DNA from: RGIG5952 sp045603485
GTDB taxonomy: Bacteria > Verrucomicrobiota > Kiritimatiellia > RFP12 > JAAYLN01
Reading direction: 5' to 3'
Assembly (NCBI GenBank): GCA_045603485.1
Contig: JAZUMF010000095.1
Location: forward strand, 17,322-81,321
Length of the DNA stretch: 64,000 nucleotides
Shown: piece after piece, positions 39,633 through 48,970 of the stretch
Layout: the number at the start of each line of letters is the position of its first letter
Numbering within the stretch: position 1 is the stretch's first letter
Position numbers and translations under genes: made by a program
The notes under the pieces: model-generated
Databases searched by the model: none
What the model saw: the letters and a program-made list of their open reading frames with translations, nothing else
What the model was told of the DNA's origin: nothing

Positions 39633-41582
39633 TCAGAAGCTTAGTCGAAGGGCAACAGGATTGCAGGGGGAGATTCTGACATTGAAGCAAACCGTTGTTT
39701 CATCCTTTCGGCTGAAGTCTACCGTAGACCAGGAGCCATTGGGCTGGAGCAGCTCCGCCTTTATCGGAGTGCGTTTCATTCTGACCAATAGCGTATCGTC
39801 ATCATCGAGGCCTAACTGAGTTACAGCCAAAAGCTCACTTCCGTCCTTTAGGATACCGTGGCGGACAAGTGACTGCTCTCCGCTTTCAACGGCCATCTCA
39901 AAGATACCGTTTGAAAGGCGGTCTAACGCCTCTAAAAGCAGATCGCGCCTCGACGGGATATACATCTTGAAGAAATTAACATCCAACGACCAGCCTAATA
40001 CGACAATTTCGCCCCCAAGCGGATTCAGGTAATAGGTTGAGCCAGGAAATGCCCGATAGGCATCTATAAATCGTTGTCCCTTGCAAAAATAGGAAAGTAT
40101 CTCAACCTTGTCGGAAAGCGGCTTGAGATACGAATTCGACTCCTCCCAAAGCACGGCTGTATCAATAGTGCCCGCGCTATTCTGCTCGCTGGAGAAGAAA
40201 AAGTCCCTGTCGCCCTCATCGGCATTTACGCCAATCAGGTCCGCCATACCGCGCTTGCAGACCTCGCGGGCCGCTAACGAGTCTACTACGACCTTATTCG
40301 ACAGCAGTAAGCGAAGCTGTTCGTCCTTCATACTTACAACATCGCTTGCCCTAAGAAATGAGATTCCGGGGACATCCACATCTTCATAGCGTAAAGGCAG
40401 GGCGTACATACCCTCGATGCAATGGCTGCTGATGTTGCCCGAGATACCCCATCCGGAATTTGTCGGATGTCCCGCTATCGTATCGGGCAGCTTAAAGGCA
40501 AGACCGGAAACTCCCTGCCATACGATTTCCTTTGCCAACTTGTTAAGCGTGCCGTAAAATCCGCGGTAATCACGCAGCTTCTTTTCGTAGCGGGCTTGAG
40601 TCCCTTTATTTACAGGAACCTTAAATTCGCTTGTCCATAGCTTGCATCCGGAAAATCCCGAAAGCATCGCATTGGTAATGTGCGAATGAAACATTGCAGC
40701 CGACTCGCTCATGTAATTGTGAGGGCAGGTGTCGGTTTCATCGAGAACCGTATCTATTCCTTCGATTTGCTTCAGCACTCTTGAGGCCGAGCGGAAGACG
40801 CTGACGAGGCTGCCTGGATGCTTGTTGCCATAGACCGCATTATCGATACGGATAAAAGGCTCGGTGTTGCCTGCCAATGCCTTTGCGACCTCGGCATGGT
40901 TGAAATAACCGCCATAGCAGCAGCAAAGCCCGCAACGGATTGTCGGGTCTACAGAATCAACCGCACTACGGATAACCTTCGCGAAATCGACGCAGATATC
41001 GCGAAAAACGACTGCGATCTCAGCAAAGACGGGGTCATCTATCTTGCTGGGAGAGCAGAGCTTTTCATAATCTTCTCTTGAATAGGATACACCCAAGGCT
41101 TTATTCAATGCCTCTATGTGCTTTGGACAAAAGCATTCGCGCATTCTGACACCGACATCATCGTCAATAAGCAGCAATGAAGGGCGTTCTCTCGAAATAG
41201 CCGCTATGCAATCATAGACATATTTGCGGAAGCCCTCATCATAATGGCACATCCGAGGTGACTCTTGCCCATTGACATAGACGACCTTTTGCCACGGCTC
41301 CTCGGTCAAGGGAACTTTGCCGTTCCATCCATGGCCTACCGTACTTTGAATAAGAACCGCAAGCTCAATGCCGTGCCCTGCAACGGCGTCGCGAACATAG
41401 GCGAACCGTCTGCAAAGGACAGGAATCAAATTAGAGGCTGGCGTCATCTGAGGATGAAAGCTTAGACTCACAAGAAAACGGTTGAGCCCGACCTCCCTGT
41501 GCTGCCTCAGGATTTCAGAAACCGCAAAATCTTCGTGGTTGGGAATAATACCGATGACATTGTATAAAAGCAAATCGTCCAT
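39633..41582 (-). CDS. Uncharacterised glycoside-hydrolase-like protein (probable TIM barrel plus beta domains)
   Basis: 649 residues from the ATG at 41582; a TTG eight codons earlier is less likely. No signal peptide. The first ~400 residues read like a (beta/alpha)8 barrel: GLNRFLVSLSFHPQM, LLLIDDDVGVRMRECFCPKH, TVLDETDTCPHNYMSES and GCKLWTSEFKVP, where E/D residues in IDDD, DETD and TSEF are candidate catalytic residues. The C-terminal ~250 residues are beta-rich, resembling the trimerisation and sandwich domains of GH42-type galactosidases. I cannot assign a known family. It is the last gene of the GH31-LarA group, 63 bases after larA, so a role in breaking down the same glycan is likely. 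Confidence 0.65.
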   Translation of the reverse strand: MDDLLLYNVIGIIPNHEDFAVSEILRQHREVGLNRFLVSLSFHPQMTPASNLIPVLCRRFAYVRDAVAGHGIELAVLIQSTVGHGWNGKVPLTEEPWQKVVYVNGQESPRMCHYDEGFRKYVYDCIAAISRERPSLLLIDDDVGVRMRECFCPKHIEALNKALGVSYSREDYEKLCSPSKIDDPVFAEIAVVFRDICVDFAKVIRSAVDSVDPTIRCGLCCCYGGYFNHAEVAKALAGNTEPFIRIDNAVYGNKHPGSLVSVFRSASRVLKQIEGIDTVLDETDTCPHNYMSESAAMFHSHITNAMLSGFSGCKLWTSEFKVPVNKGTQARYEKKLRDYRGFYGTLNKLAKEIVWQGVSGLAFKLPDTIAGHPTNSGWGISGNISSHCIEGMYALPLRYEDVDVPGISFLRASDVVSMKDEQLRLLLSNKVVVDSLAAREVCKRGMADLIGVNADEGDRDFFFSSEQNSAGTIDTAVLWEESNSYLKPLSDKVEILSYFCKGQRFIDAYRAFPGSTYYLNPLGGEIVVLGWSLDVNFFKMYIPSRRDLLLEALDRLSNGIFEMAVESGEQSLVRHGILKDGSELLAVTQLGLDDDDTLLVRMKRTPIKAELLQPNGSWSTVDFSRKDETTVCFNVRISPCNPVALRLSF

Positions 41583-41645
41583 AAAAAAACCTAAAAGGCC
41601 CTCCAAAAAAAACGAGCTGTAATTCCGTTCGTAAACCGTTGATGT

Positions 41646-42923
41646 CTATTTTGCCGCGACTTCAGTCACCATTGATACTCCGTCCGGAATTACGGCGATT
41701 CCGGCCTCCTCTCCGACAAGCTCTCTGGCAAGCGCTATCGCGCCGTCAAGTGACGCGACGGCCTCCATGCCCATTGCCCGAAGCATATCATGGTCGCAAT
41801 CTTCTGTCACCATTATAACACTGCACCTGCAAAGGATTCTTGCCAAAATCTGCACCTGCCACTGATCCGCAATTGTACCGTCGCGTGGAACCTTAAGTAT
41901 TTCATCCAGCAGAACCTTAGGCGATGATGCCGTGGACAGCGATCTAAAAAACGCCTCACCGCCATGGCCGTCACAGCATGACGCGCAAAGGATTATTACA
42001 CCGCCTGGACGACAGACTGCCTCTCCGGCAGTCATCCCCTTGACCGATTGGTAGACATTCTGATCAAGGGGATATCCCCCATTTGAAGTAATGACGATAT
42101 CAGCCTCTGGAATAGAGGCGCGGCAAAATCCCCGCAGAAAAGCACAGCCTGCCTCATGGGCTTTATTATGGTCGCCGGCAAAGGCTTTGACAACCTGTTT
42201 TTCCTGATTGATCACAACATTCAGCACAAAGGCCAGTTTAGCCTTATCTGCAGCATAGAGCATATCCCGATGGATTGGATTGCCATCAAGAATTCCCGTC
42301 CGGGATTTTGGGTCGGCGATAAATTCCGAGCAATGGTTTGCCAATACGGTCTCTTTAGAGGCTATGCCAGGCAAAACACTTTTGCGGCCTCCGGAAAAGC
42401 CCGCAAAGAAGTGAGGCTCGATAAATCCTTCTGAAACGAGCAGGTCTGCTTCAACCGCAAGGCGATTCACCAGAAGCCGCCCGCCTGAAGGAAGCACTCC
42501 GATGTCTGCCATCATATTGTCATCTGTAGAATCATGGCAGACAATATGCTCTCTGTTTACAATATCCTCGCCCAGTTTTTCAATCAGCTCTTCACGCCTT
42601 GTTGGGCGGTGACAGCCTGTTGCGACAAGAAGGGTTATGTCGATTGAGGGGTTGCCCTTTCTGAGCCTTGCAAGCATTGAAGGGAGCATCACCTTTGATG
42701 GAACCGGGCGCGTATGGTCGCTTATGATTATGACCGCATTCCTTTTGCCGGCAGCCAACTCTTCAAGCTTAAGAGAGCCGATCGGGGCGTCAAGAGCTCG
42801 CTCGACCTCAGCGACGGGGTCAGAAGCAGGAGCCGGTACAGACGAAGTATAAACGCCCAAAAGGTTTTTATCTTCAAGCTCTGCCTCAAGATGCTTACGA
42901 CCGTATGGAATTGAAACCTTCAT
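41646..42923 (-). CDS. larA: LarA-family nickel-pincer 2-hydroxyacid racemase/epimerase
   Basis: 425 residues. The family interconverts enantiomers or epimers of 2-hydroxyacids using a nickel-pincer nucleotide cofactor bound to a lysine. The key residues match Lactobacillus LarA with a three-residue offset: H105 (TGCHRP), H171 (EPHFFAGFSGG), K181 (GGRKSVLPG, cofactor lysine) and H197. SDHTRPVP at 68-75 is also typical. AAAGGAG precedes the ATG. larB, larC and larE for cofactor synthesis are not in the window. It sits between GH31 and a GH-like gene, so its substrate may be a sugar-derived hydroxyacid rather than lactate. That is inference. Confidence 0.9.
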   Translation of the reverse strand: MKVSIPYGRKHLEAELEDKNLLGVYTSSVPAPASDPVAEVERALDAPIGSLKLEELAAGKRNAVIIISDHTRPVPSKVMLPSMLARLRKGNPSIDITLLVATGCHRPTRREELIEKLGEDIVNREHIVCHDSTDDNMMADIGVLPSGGRLLVNRLAVEADLLVSEGFIEPHFFAGFSGGRKSVLPGIASKETVLANHCSEFIADPKSRTGILDGNPIHRDMLYAADKAKLAFVLNVVINQEKQVVKAFAGDHNKAHEAGCAFLRGFCRASIPEADIVITSNGGYPLDQNVYQSVKGMTAGEAVCRPGGVIILCASCCDGHGGEAFFRSLSTASSPKVLLDEILKVPRDGTIADQWQVQILARILCRCSVIMVTEDCDHDMLRAMGMEAVASLDGAIALARELVGEEAGIAVIPDGVSMVTEVAAK

Positions 42924-42934
42924 GACAGGCTCCT

Positions 42935-44971
42935 TTACTCATTGGCACTATAATCGTCTATGCGCCTGAAAAGCGGGATTACGCCTAGAGGAGCCTCTAC
43001 CGCTATTTCAATGCCGCCAGCCTCTGCAGTATAAGTCTGAGGCGAATCGGCTTTGTCCTCGCGTATCCACCTGCCTTTGGGCAGATAGACCTTGCGCTCC
43101 TCGACATCATCTAAAACCGGCGCGACGAGGAGATTGTCGCCATACATAAACTCGTCGTCTATATCCCATGTGCGCTTATCGTCGGGGAAGGCTAAAACAA
43201 GCGGACGCATGACCGGCATTCCCTTGCGGCAGGATACCTTGAGCAGATCGTCCAATTCTCCTGCGCGCTTCTCCCTTTCAGCCATAGCCGTCCTGTATAT
43301 CTCTTGCGCCTCAATTGGCAGCTCATATACATTTAAGACATCACCATGGGTCTGAACCACAGGAGAGTAAGCGAAAAATTCTGCCGCTCGGGCAAATACT
43401 CGTCCTTCAAGCTCAACTGAGGGTACATCCCGTTCATACTTATATCCAGCCATATCGCAAGTCAAAAACGGCATTCCGCTCATACCGGCGTTGAGCATTG
43501 CGCGGAGCTGTTCGCGCAGCTTCGCAAATGTTCTTGTCTGGTCTCCAGCCCAAGAATAAGGGGCGCGCTGCAGGCCAATACCTCCACCTCGGGCAAATGC
43601 CATGAAGCCGCCTTCATCCTCAAGCATCTTGGAGGCTTCCTTAAACAGCTTTGCGATAAAGAATGACGGATACGCGTGGTGTACCGCTGCGCCGTCAAAA
43701 ACTTCGGGATTTTTCCACTTGTACTTTACACAAAGGCCGCCGTAGTCGACGCTGTCGTCTGGCATCAGCTCGCAGAAATCTATCTTTGCACCGCGGATTC
43801 CATTGTCCGCAAGTTTTCGCCAGATGCAGTTGATATACCAATCCCAGGCCTCAGGGTTGGTAATGTCGAGCATCTCCACCCCTTTACCGCTTTGCCCGAT
43901 TGAATCGGGATTGATTGTCCTGCCTACTATCTTCGGGATGTAAGAAGTATCTGGCTCTACGAGCTTGTCATCCTGATAAATATCGACATGGACGAGAAAT
44001 TCAGGGCGAAATCCCGATACGCTTTTTGACAAGACAGAGCCGACATACATCCATATCATCAAGGGAATGTTTCGCTCCCCGAAATATTTTCTGATCTTTA
44101 CCGCCTCTTCCGTATTGTCAAAGAAATTACCGAGCGGCCAAGGCTCTATAAGCATAGCGGTTGGCGAAACGCCAATTTCACAATGCTTTTCGTATATATC
44201 CTTTGCCCCATACCCTAATGCACTCTTGTTTCTCCTTGTCACAAGACGCTTGCCTTCAAAAAAAGAGAGGTCAGGCCAATAACGGCAGATAAGCGGGCCT
44301 TGATTCCATCTCCTCGGGAGACTCCCCTCGCCCATTAGACGATATGCTCTCTCAATAGCGTCTGCAGGCTTTTCAGTCGCGAAAATAAAGATGTCGGAGT
44401 GTGTGCCGTCTAGCTCTATCGCCCATTCATTCGCCGAGCATTTGCCAAAATCGGCAGTCATCGATTCGTAAGCATTGACAAGAAAACCGCCGCCACGCGT
44501 CGTCGTGAAAAACGGTATCGCGATATATGTCGTATCGGCCCGATTCCATCCGTCTTCCGTAAAGAGAGTGAAGCTGCGCCCCCTCTTGTTTAGACTGTCA
44601 AACCGCTCGCCGCCGCCATATATCGCCTCTTCGTCGAGCAAACGCCCTTTGACAACCGTCTTTTCACCGTTACGGCTAATTGAAATTATCTCTTGAACAG
44701 GTTTCCCTGACGGAGAAAATATCTTTACTGAAAACGGATTGCTCGAAATCTCAATATGCGTACCATCATTAGTGTCAGCAAGAGGCCGCGGCTCATCCTC
44801 TCCCATAAAAAGGGAAAGTGCCTGAATCGCCCCCTTATGGCGAAATACCCCCTGGGCGTCTGCGCTCTCAAGACGCCATCTGCACTCTCCCCACGGGACA
44901 ATACGGCATTTAACATTACCGTCTGAAATGAATTCCGCCGGAAACGAACCAGTATCCGTAGCAGTTGCCAT
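42935..44971 (-). CDS. Glycoside hydrolase family 31 (alpha-glucosidase/alpha-xylosidase type)
   Basis: 678 residues from the ATG at 44971 with GGAG upstream; an in-frame GTG at 45016 lies inside the terminator hairpin and is rejected. The barrel has nucleophile D398 in KIDFCE (compare KTDFGE of YicI) and acid/base D477 in SWAGDQ. N-terminal beta domain with IYGGGERFDSLN; C-terminal sandwich with YGDNLLVAPVL. Cytoplasmic. It releases alpha-linked glucose or xylose, or acts on related residues such as sulfoquinovose; I cannot decide which. It begins a three-gene unit with larA (11 bases away) and a GH-like gene, downstream of a strong terminator. Confidence 0.9.
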   Translation of the reverse strand: MATATDTGSFPAEFISDGNVKCRIVPWGECRWRLESADAQGVFRHKGAIQALSLFMGEDEPRPLADTNDGTHIEISSNPFSVKIFSPSGKPVQEIISISRNGEKTVVKGRLLDEEAIYGGGERFDSLNKRGRSFTLFTEDGWNRADTTYIAIPFFTTTRGGGFLVNAYESMTADFGKCSANEWAIELDGTHSDIFIFATEKPADAIERAYRLMGEGSLPRRWNQGPLICRYWPDLSFFEGKRLVTRRNKSALGYGAKDIYEKHCEIGVSPTAMLIEPWPLGNFFDNTEEAVKIRKYFGERNIPLMIWMYVGSVLSKSVSGFRPEFLVHVDIYQDDKLVEPDTSYIPKIVGRTINPDSIGQSGKGVEMLDITNPEAWDWYINCIWRKLADNGIRGAKIDFCELMPDDSVDYGGLCVKYKWKNPEVFDGAAVHHAYPSFFIAKLFKEASKMLEDEGGFMAFARGGGIGLQRAPYSWAGDQTRTFAKLREQLRAMLNAGMSGMPFLTCDMAGYKYERDVPSVELEGRVFARAAEFFAYSPVVQTHGDVLNVYELPIEAQEIYRTAMAEREKRAGELDDLLKVSCRKGMPVMRPLVLAFPDDKRTWDIDDEFMYGDNLLVAPVLDDVEERKVYLPKGRWIREDKADSPQTYTAEAGGIEIAVEAPLGVIPLFRRIDDYSANE

Positions 44972-45000
44972 AACCTTTGCTCCACTCTCTTTGCAAAAAA

Positions 45001-45026
45001 AAGGTCGAGAGTGCACTCTCGACCTT
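45001..45026 (-). terminator. Strong bidirectional terminator
   Basis: Perfect 26-base palindrome, AAGGTCGAGAGTG followed by its complement. It is flanked by T-rich sequence on both strands (TTTTTTTTGC on the minus strand). It ends the DUF4838 transcript. Confidence 0.85.
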
Positions 45027-45041
45027 TTTATCTTACTGCGC

Positions 45042-47468
45042 TTATTGTAGCTTGACGGATGACTCCATCAGCTTCGGTTCCACAAAGATGAATTCCTTGA
45101 CATCCTGGAACTTGATCGGATTTGCCGCGCCGGGCATTACCCAAACGCGGGCGCCGCCGATAAGGCGCACTTTGCCGAATGAAACGGTGCGCCAGCTCTC
45201 GTCACCGGCAATACCGTCAATGCCATGCGAATTGATTTCGCACTGCCCGGGATAGACGATATCGTTTACGAAGTTCGGCGAGTACACGCCGCAATATGCC
45301 GATGCAGGCTCGTTGACGGTCGCACCCACGCGGACAGTTGCAAAGATATACCACTCTCCTGCCATATCAGCGGGAATCGTGTAGCCGACCTCGGCGTGCG
45401 AGGGCACCATAAACGCCTTATCAAAACGGGTCGTTGACAAGTCAACTGTGACGCGAGCATAATCAAAGCCCTCCTTATCCTTCTCAATGCGCATCGTGCT
45501 GCCGCCGGTCATCTGGGCAGGTGAAATATGGACGACCGAATTCTTGCGCGGGTAGAAGGTCGGCTTAGGCTCCACCTTGAAGTATTCCTCGAAGCGCTGC
45601 TTTTCGTACTTTAAAACGGTGCCGGGATTTTCAGCAACCATTTGGCGGACATTTTCACTCTCGAAGCCGTGAATGATTGAACGCCACTGATTGAGATATT
45701 CTTCACGGCTGGCGAGCTTGTGCGGGCGCCTCTTGCTTGCCTTGCGGGCCTCATTGGCCGCGAGAAGATCGTTATAACGCATAAGAGCCATTGAGAGCAT
45801 TGTGAGGCGAGCACGGCGAAGCATAAGCTTTTGACCGCGAAGCTGCTCTGATTTTGCCGAGCGGAATTTTGACGCGGCAGAATCAAAAAGCTCAACAATC
45901 CTAAGGCAATCCTCGTTAGTCAGGAAGTGCGTTGAATTGGCGACATAGTCTCCAATCCAAGAACTGCGATTGCGGTTTTTGCCGTGGATAAGAAGGTCGA
46001 TATACTCCTGAATATTTCCTGCGGCGGGGCCATAGGCGGCCTTGAGGTAATGAGCAGTCAGCTCACGCCACTCCCAATCGGGATTCCAAAGAAGCTTTGC
46101 GTGAATATAGTGATGAAGCTCCACGAGATCGCCATAGCCGCAAAGCTGCATCTGGGTACGCACGCCATAGGCGCCCTTATCGCGGTAGTAACGGATATTC
46201 GGCTGGATAATATCGAGATTGGGGAATGGCTGGATATAGCCGCGGAAGTTAGCGAGATAGCCCCAGACATAGAACTTGGCATTGGGGGCAAGAAGATCTA
46301 CCCAACGGTCAAACATCTGATTGGAGAGCTCCCAATCTGTTGTCGGGCGACCATGATTACGCCAATGGATGGCAATCGCTACGCTCACATTTGGCTCAAG
46401 CTTGAACTTCTTTGATATAGGAGCTAGACGAGTAATACCATAGCAAAGAACATTAAACTGAACATCGGGATACTGCTTTGCATAGTGCTTGGCAACACGG
46501 TTTGCGATGTTGATATTCAAAATTGATGTATTGATTATCGGGACATCGTCGGTCTTGGTCATTGCCGTGCAGTTGTCACATTCGCAAACTGGAGCGCAGT
46601 CTGCCATGCTGATGGAGATGTGTTTGGTATCGGGCTTTGCCTTAAGATACTCGCCGACCTCCTTGATAAGCTGCTGAATGACCTCTTCGTTCGTCATGCA
46701 AAGTGCATTGCGGACGCGCTTGCCAGTCTTCTTGTTAAGAGCAAACCACTCAGGCTTCTCATTGTAGAATTGCTTTGCTTTAACCCAGCTGAGTGTAAGC
46801 GAATGGTTGAAATACATCGTTTCAGGTGTGCCCATCTCCTTCCAGAAGTTAGCCTCTCCAGGAGCGCCAGAGCCTGCGGCATTCATACGAAGCTTCATTC
46901 TGAAGTCCATACCGTTAAAGGTAGAGATTGCACTACGGCCTTCGCGAGCCTTGAATACAGGCGCGTCAACACGGGAATAATCCAACGGAATCGAGAGATT
47001 TGGATTTGACGGAACATAGTCAAAATCAACCGTACAAAAGACAATTCCGATATCCTCTAGAAGGTTGTATACCGCATAGAGCGTGCCAAGAGCTCCATCG
47101 CCGGTAATCTCAAGGGTATCTTTGTCCTTGAAACGAATGCAGGTTTCCTGCGATGACTTTGCCTTGTAGGGGGTGCCGACAAGGATTGTCTTATAGCCGG
47201 GAACCGGCTTGTAGGCGACCAAGAATGATGTGCCGGTAATCTTACCAAGATACTTGGCAAGCTGATCGGCGGCATAATGATATCCCTTCTTTACATCCTT
47301 CTCAACTACAATGACGGCATCAGCGACTCCATCCTTAGTAAAATAGAACGAAGGCTGATTGGTGTCGGTGATAGATGTTGTCCTAAATGGCACCTGCTGG
47401 GCAAATGCCGAAACCGCTATGACGGAAAGAGCCATAACGGCTAGTGTTTTTTTGAGAATCCTCATCAT
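45042..47468 (-). CDS. Secreted DUF4838 protein with C-terminal carbohydrate-binding-like domain
   Basis: 808 residues with a signal peptide (about 1-23, ending SAFA). Residues ~55-150: alpha-glucuronidase/GH20-type N domain (HYAADQLAKYLGKITG, GTLYAVYNLLEDIGI). Residues ~170-600: DUF4838 core with CECDNCTAM and LLWNPDWEWRELTAHYLKA. The last ~150 residues (SVVHISPAQMTGGSTMRIEK onward) form a beta-sandwich resembling a carbohydrate-binding module. It shares its layout with 21776-24595 but lacks the GH43 propeller. Two ATGs at 47468 and 47465 follow AAGGAAA. It is preceded by the GH39-like gene by 56 bases and followed by a terminator. It is the only clearly exported member of this cluster, so it may make the first contact with the glycan. 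Confidence 0.83.
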   Translation of the reverse strand: MMRILKKTLAVMALSVIAVSAFAQQVPFRTTSITDTNQPSFYFTKDGVADAVIVVEKDVKKGYHYAADQLAKYLGKITGTSFLVAYKPVPGYKTILVGTPYKAKSSQETCIRFKDKDTLEITGDGALGTLYAVYNLLEDIGIVFCTVDFDYVPSNPNLSIPLDYSRVDAPVFKAREGRSAISTFNGMDFRMKLRMNAAGSGAPGEANFWKEMGTPETMYFNHSLTLSWVKAKQFYNEKPEWFALNKKTGKRVRNALCMTNEEVIQQLIKEVGEYLKAKPDTKHISISMADCAPVCECDNCTAMTKTDDVPIINTSILNINIANRVAKHYAKQYPDVQFNVLCYGITRLAPISKKFKLEPNVSVAIAIHWRNHGRPTTDWELSNQMFDRWVDLLAPNAKFYVWGYLANFRGYIQPFPNLDIIQPNIRYYRDKGAYGVRTQMQLCGYGDLVELHHYIHAKLLWNPDWEWRELTAHYLKAAYGPAAGNIQEYIDLLIHGKNRNRSSWIGDYVANSTHFLTNEDCLRIVELFDSAASKFRSAKSEQLRGQKLMLRRARLTMLSMALMRYNDLLAANEARKASKRRPHKLASREEYLNQWRSIIHGFESENVRQMVAENPGTVLKYEKQRFEEYFKVEPKPTFYPRKNSVVHISPAQMTGGSTMRIEKDKEGFDYARVTVDLSTTRFDKAFMVPSHAEVGYTIPADMAGEWYIFATVRVGATVNEPASAYCGVYSPNFVNDIVYPGQCEINSHGIDGIAGDESWRTVSFGKVRLIGGARVWVMPGAANPIKFQDVKEFIFVEPKLMESSVKLQ

Positions 47469-47524
47469 TTTTTCCTTATTAACTGTTAATCCACAATGGT
47501 TTGCATGTAGCAGTTTTCATGCCA

Positions 47525-48928
47525 CTACCACTCAATCATCGCAAAGGAGTTGGGGCACATGGCAATCTCTACTGAACCGTCGGCGGCGACTTCAAGAGGA
47601 ACCTCTGTATAAGTGCGATAATCATCGGTTAAGTGGCAACGAAGCTTCTTGCCGTCAACACCATCACCGAGGTAAATCTTGACGCTATGCTTCCAGGTGA
47701 CATTATTGTCGGAATTGTAGCGAGTTATAAAGAGACCCTTTGCGCCGCCATCCTTAGATACCGCAGCTGTCGCATAGATATCGCCAAGGTCGTCTTCATC
47801 AATCTTCACATAATCTTCAGCCATAGTAACGGTCGCTTCACACTGAACACCTAAATCAATAAGCTTCGACCAGGCATAAAACGGATAATAACCCTTTTGC
47901 GGCTCAAGAGAGATAATTTCAAACATGCCATTCATTGCGCAGGAGACGCGGGCATCGTAGTACATAAGCATATCCAACGGCGCATCCTGACAGACGCTCA
48001 TAACCGCAGCCACAAAGGCCGCACCCTTAAGATTGAATCTGCCGCTTTCAACCTCGAGAGAGTAAACCCAGCTCGGGGACCAATCCTTTACATAATTCCA
48101 TTCATTCAGAATCGACTCGGTCTTTGTAAAGCCAAGACGGTCAAGAATCTCGCGAGCCTGACGGCAACGCTCCGCCGCATGCCTCGGAGGGACAAAATAG
48201 GTATGCCATGAGAAGAAATCGCATGGCGCATTTTTAGCCTTGGCATATTCAAGAAGCTTCTCACCGAACCTCATATTGTACGCCAAAGCAGGACCGCCAA
48301 TCTTCAAATGCGGGAAGCACTTCTTAAGATGGGTTGCCGCCACTGCATAAAGCTCAAAGAATTGTTGAGCGTCACCGCCCCAGGTTTTAGGGTCATCACA
48401 GATGCCGCCTTCGGCTGGAACGCCCAAATCCGGCTCATTCCAAATCTCCCAATATTCGATTTTATACTTGAAGCCGTTCGCCCAGCCCTCTGTGTAGTGG
48501 CGGATTATGTGCTCGCAAATCTCTGCCCACTTTTGATTATCCTTTGGCGGATAGATACCGTACTTCTTAACACCATGCTCAATTGACTGACCAAGTCGGT
48601 AAAAGACCTCCGTTCCTGCATCGATAATCGTCTGGAGGTAATTGTCGGTCATCGCAAAATCGTATGACGCGGGATCATTGACATCGGCGTCAAAGTTGGG
48701 GAAGATAGCCGTAATGTCAACGGTGTGAGGTGCGCCATACGCACTTGACCAGTTGGCGTCATGAATACGGGCGTATGGTATTTTGAGAGCCTTGTAGGTC
48801 TCAAAGTTGCCCTTGGACTGATCGGCACGCGGCTTTGTAGGACCATTATTGACCGCATTCATAAACTTGACCGGGCCAAGAGTCTTAGATGAATTCACGG
48901 AAATTACCGTTGGCATTTTTGCTGGCAT
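47525..48928 (-). CDS. GH39-like glycosidase
   Basis: 467 residues, no signal peptide, clan GH-A barrel. Acid/base E165 in EIWNEPD and nucleophile E276 in ILNEWNYV match GH39 (beta-xylosidase/alpha-iduronidase). A small beta domain follows from ~370. AAGGAG is 7 bases before the ATG. It lies 42 bases downstream of the GH50-like gene and 56 upstream of the DUF4838 gene, in one transcript. With a heparinase-like lyase and a GH50-like enzyme nearby, a uronic-acid or galactan-type substrate is possible, but xylosides cannot be excluded. Confidence 0.82.
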   Translation of the reverse strand: MPAKMPTVISVNSSKTLGPVKFMNAVNNGPTKPRADQSKGNFETYKALKIPYARIHDANWSSAYGAPHTVDITAIFPNFDADVNDPASYDFAMTDNYLQTIIDAGTEVFYRLGQSIEHGVKKYGIYPPKDNQKWAEICEHIIRHYTEGWANGFKYKIEYWEIWNEPDLGVPAEGGICDDPKTWGGDAQQFFELYAVAATHLKKCFPHLKIGGPALAYNMRFGEKLLEYAKAKNAPCDFFSWHTYFVPPRHAAERCRQAREILDRLGFTKTESILNEWNYVKDWSPSWVYSLEVESGRFNLKGAAFVAAVMSVCQDAPLDMLMYYDARVSCAMNGMFEIISLEPQKGYYPFYAWSKLIDLGVQCEATVTMAEDYVKIDEDDLGDIYATAAVSKDGGAKGLFITRYNSDNNVTWKHSVKIYLGDGVDGKKLRCHLTDDYRTYTEVPLEVAADGSVEIAMCPNSFAMIEW

Positions 48929-48970
48929 GTATTTCTCCTTGTGTTATAGTAAAGTTTTAGCAAGACCACA

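Noticed and set aside
44972..45016. GTG start for the GH31 gene at 45016
   Set aside because: It falls inside a perfect terminator palindrome; the ATG at 44971 has a GGAG site.
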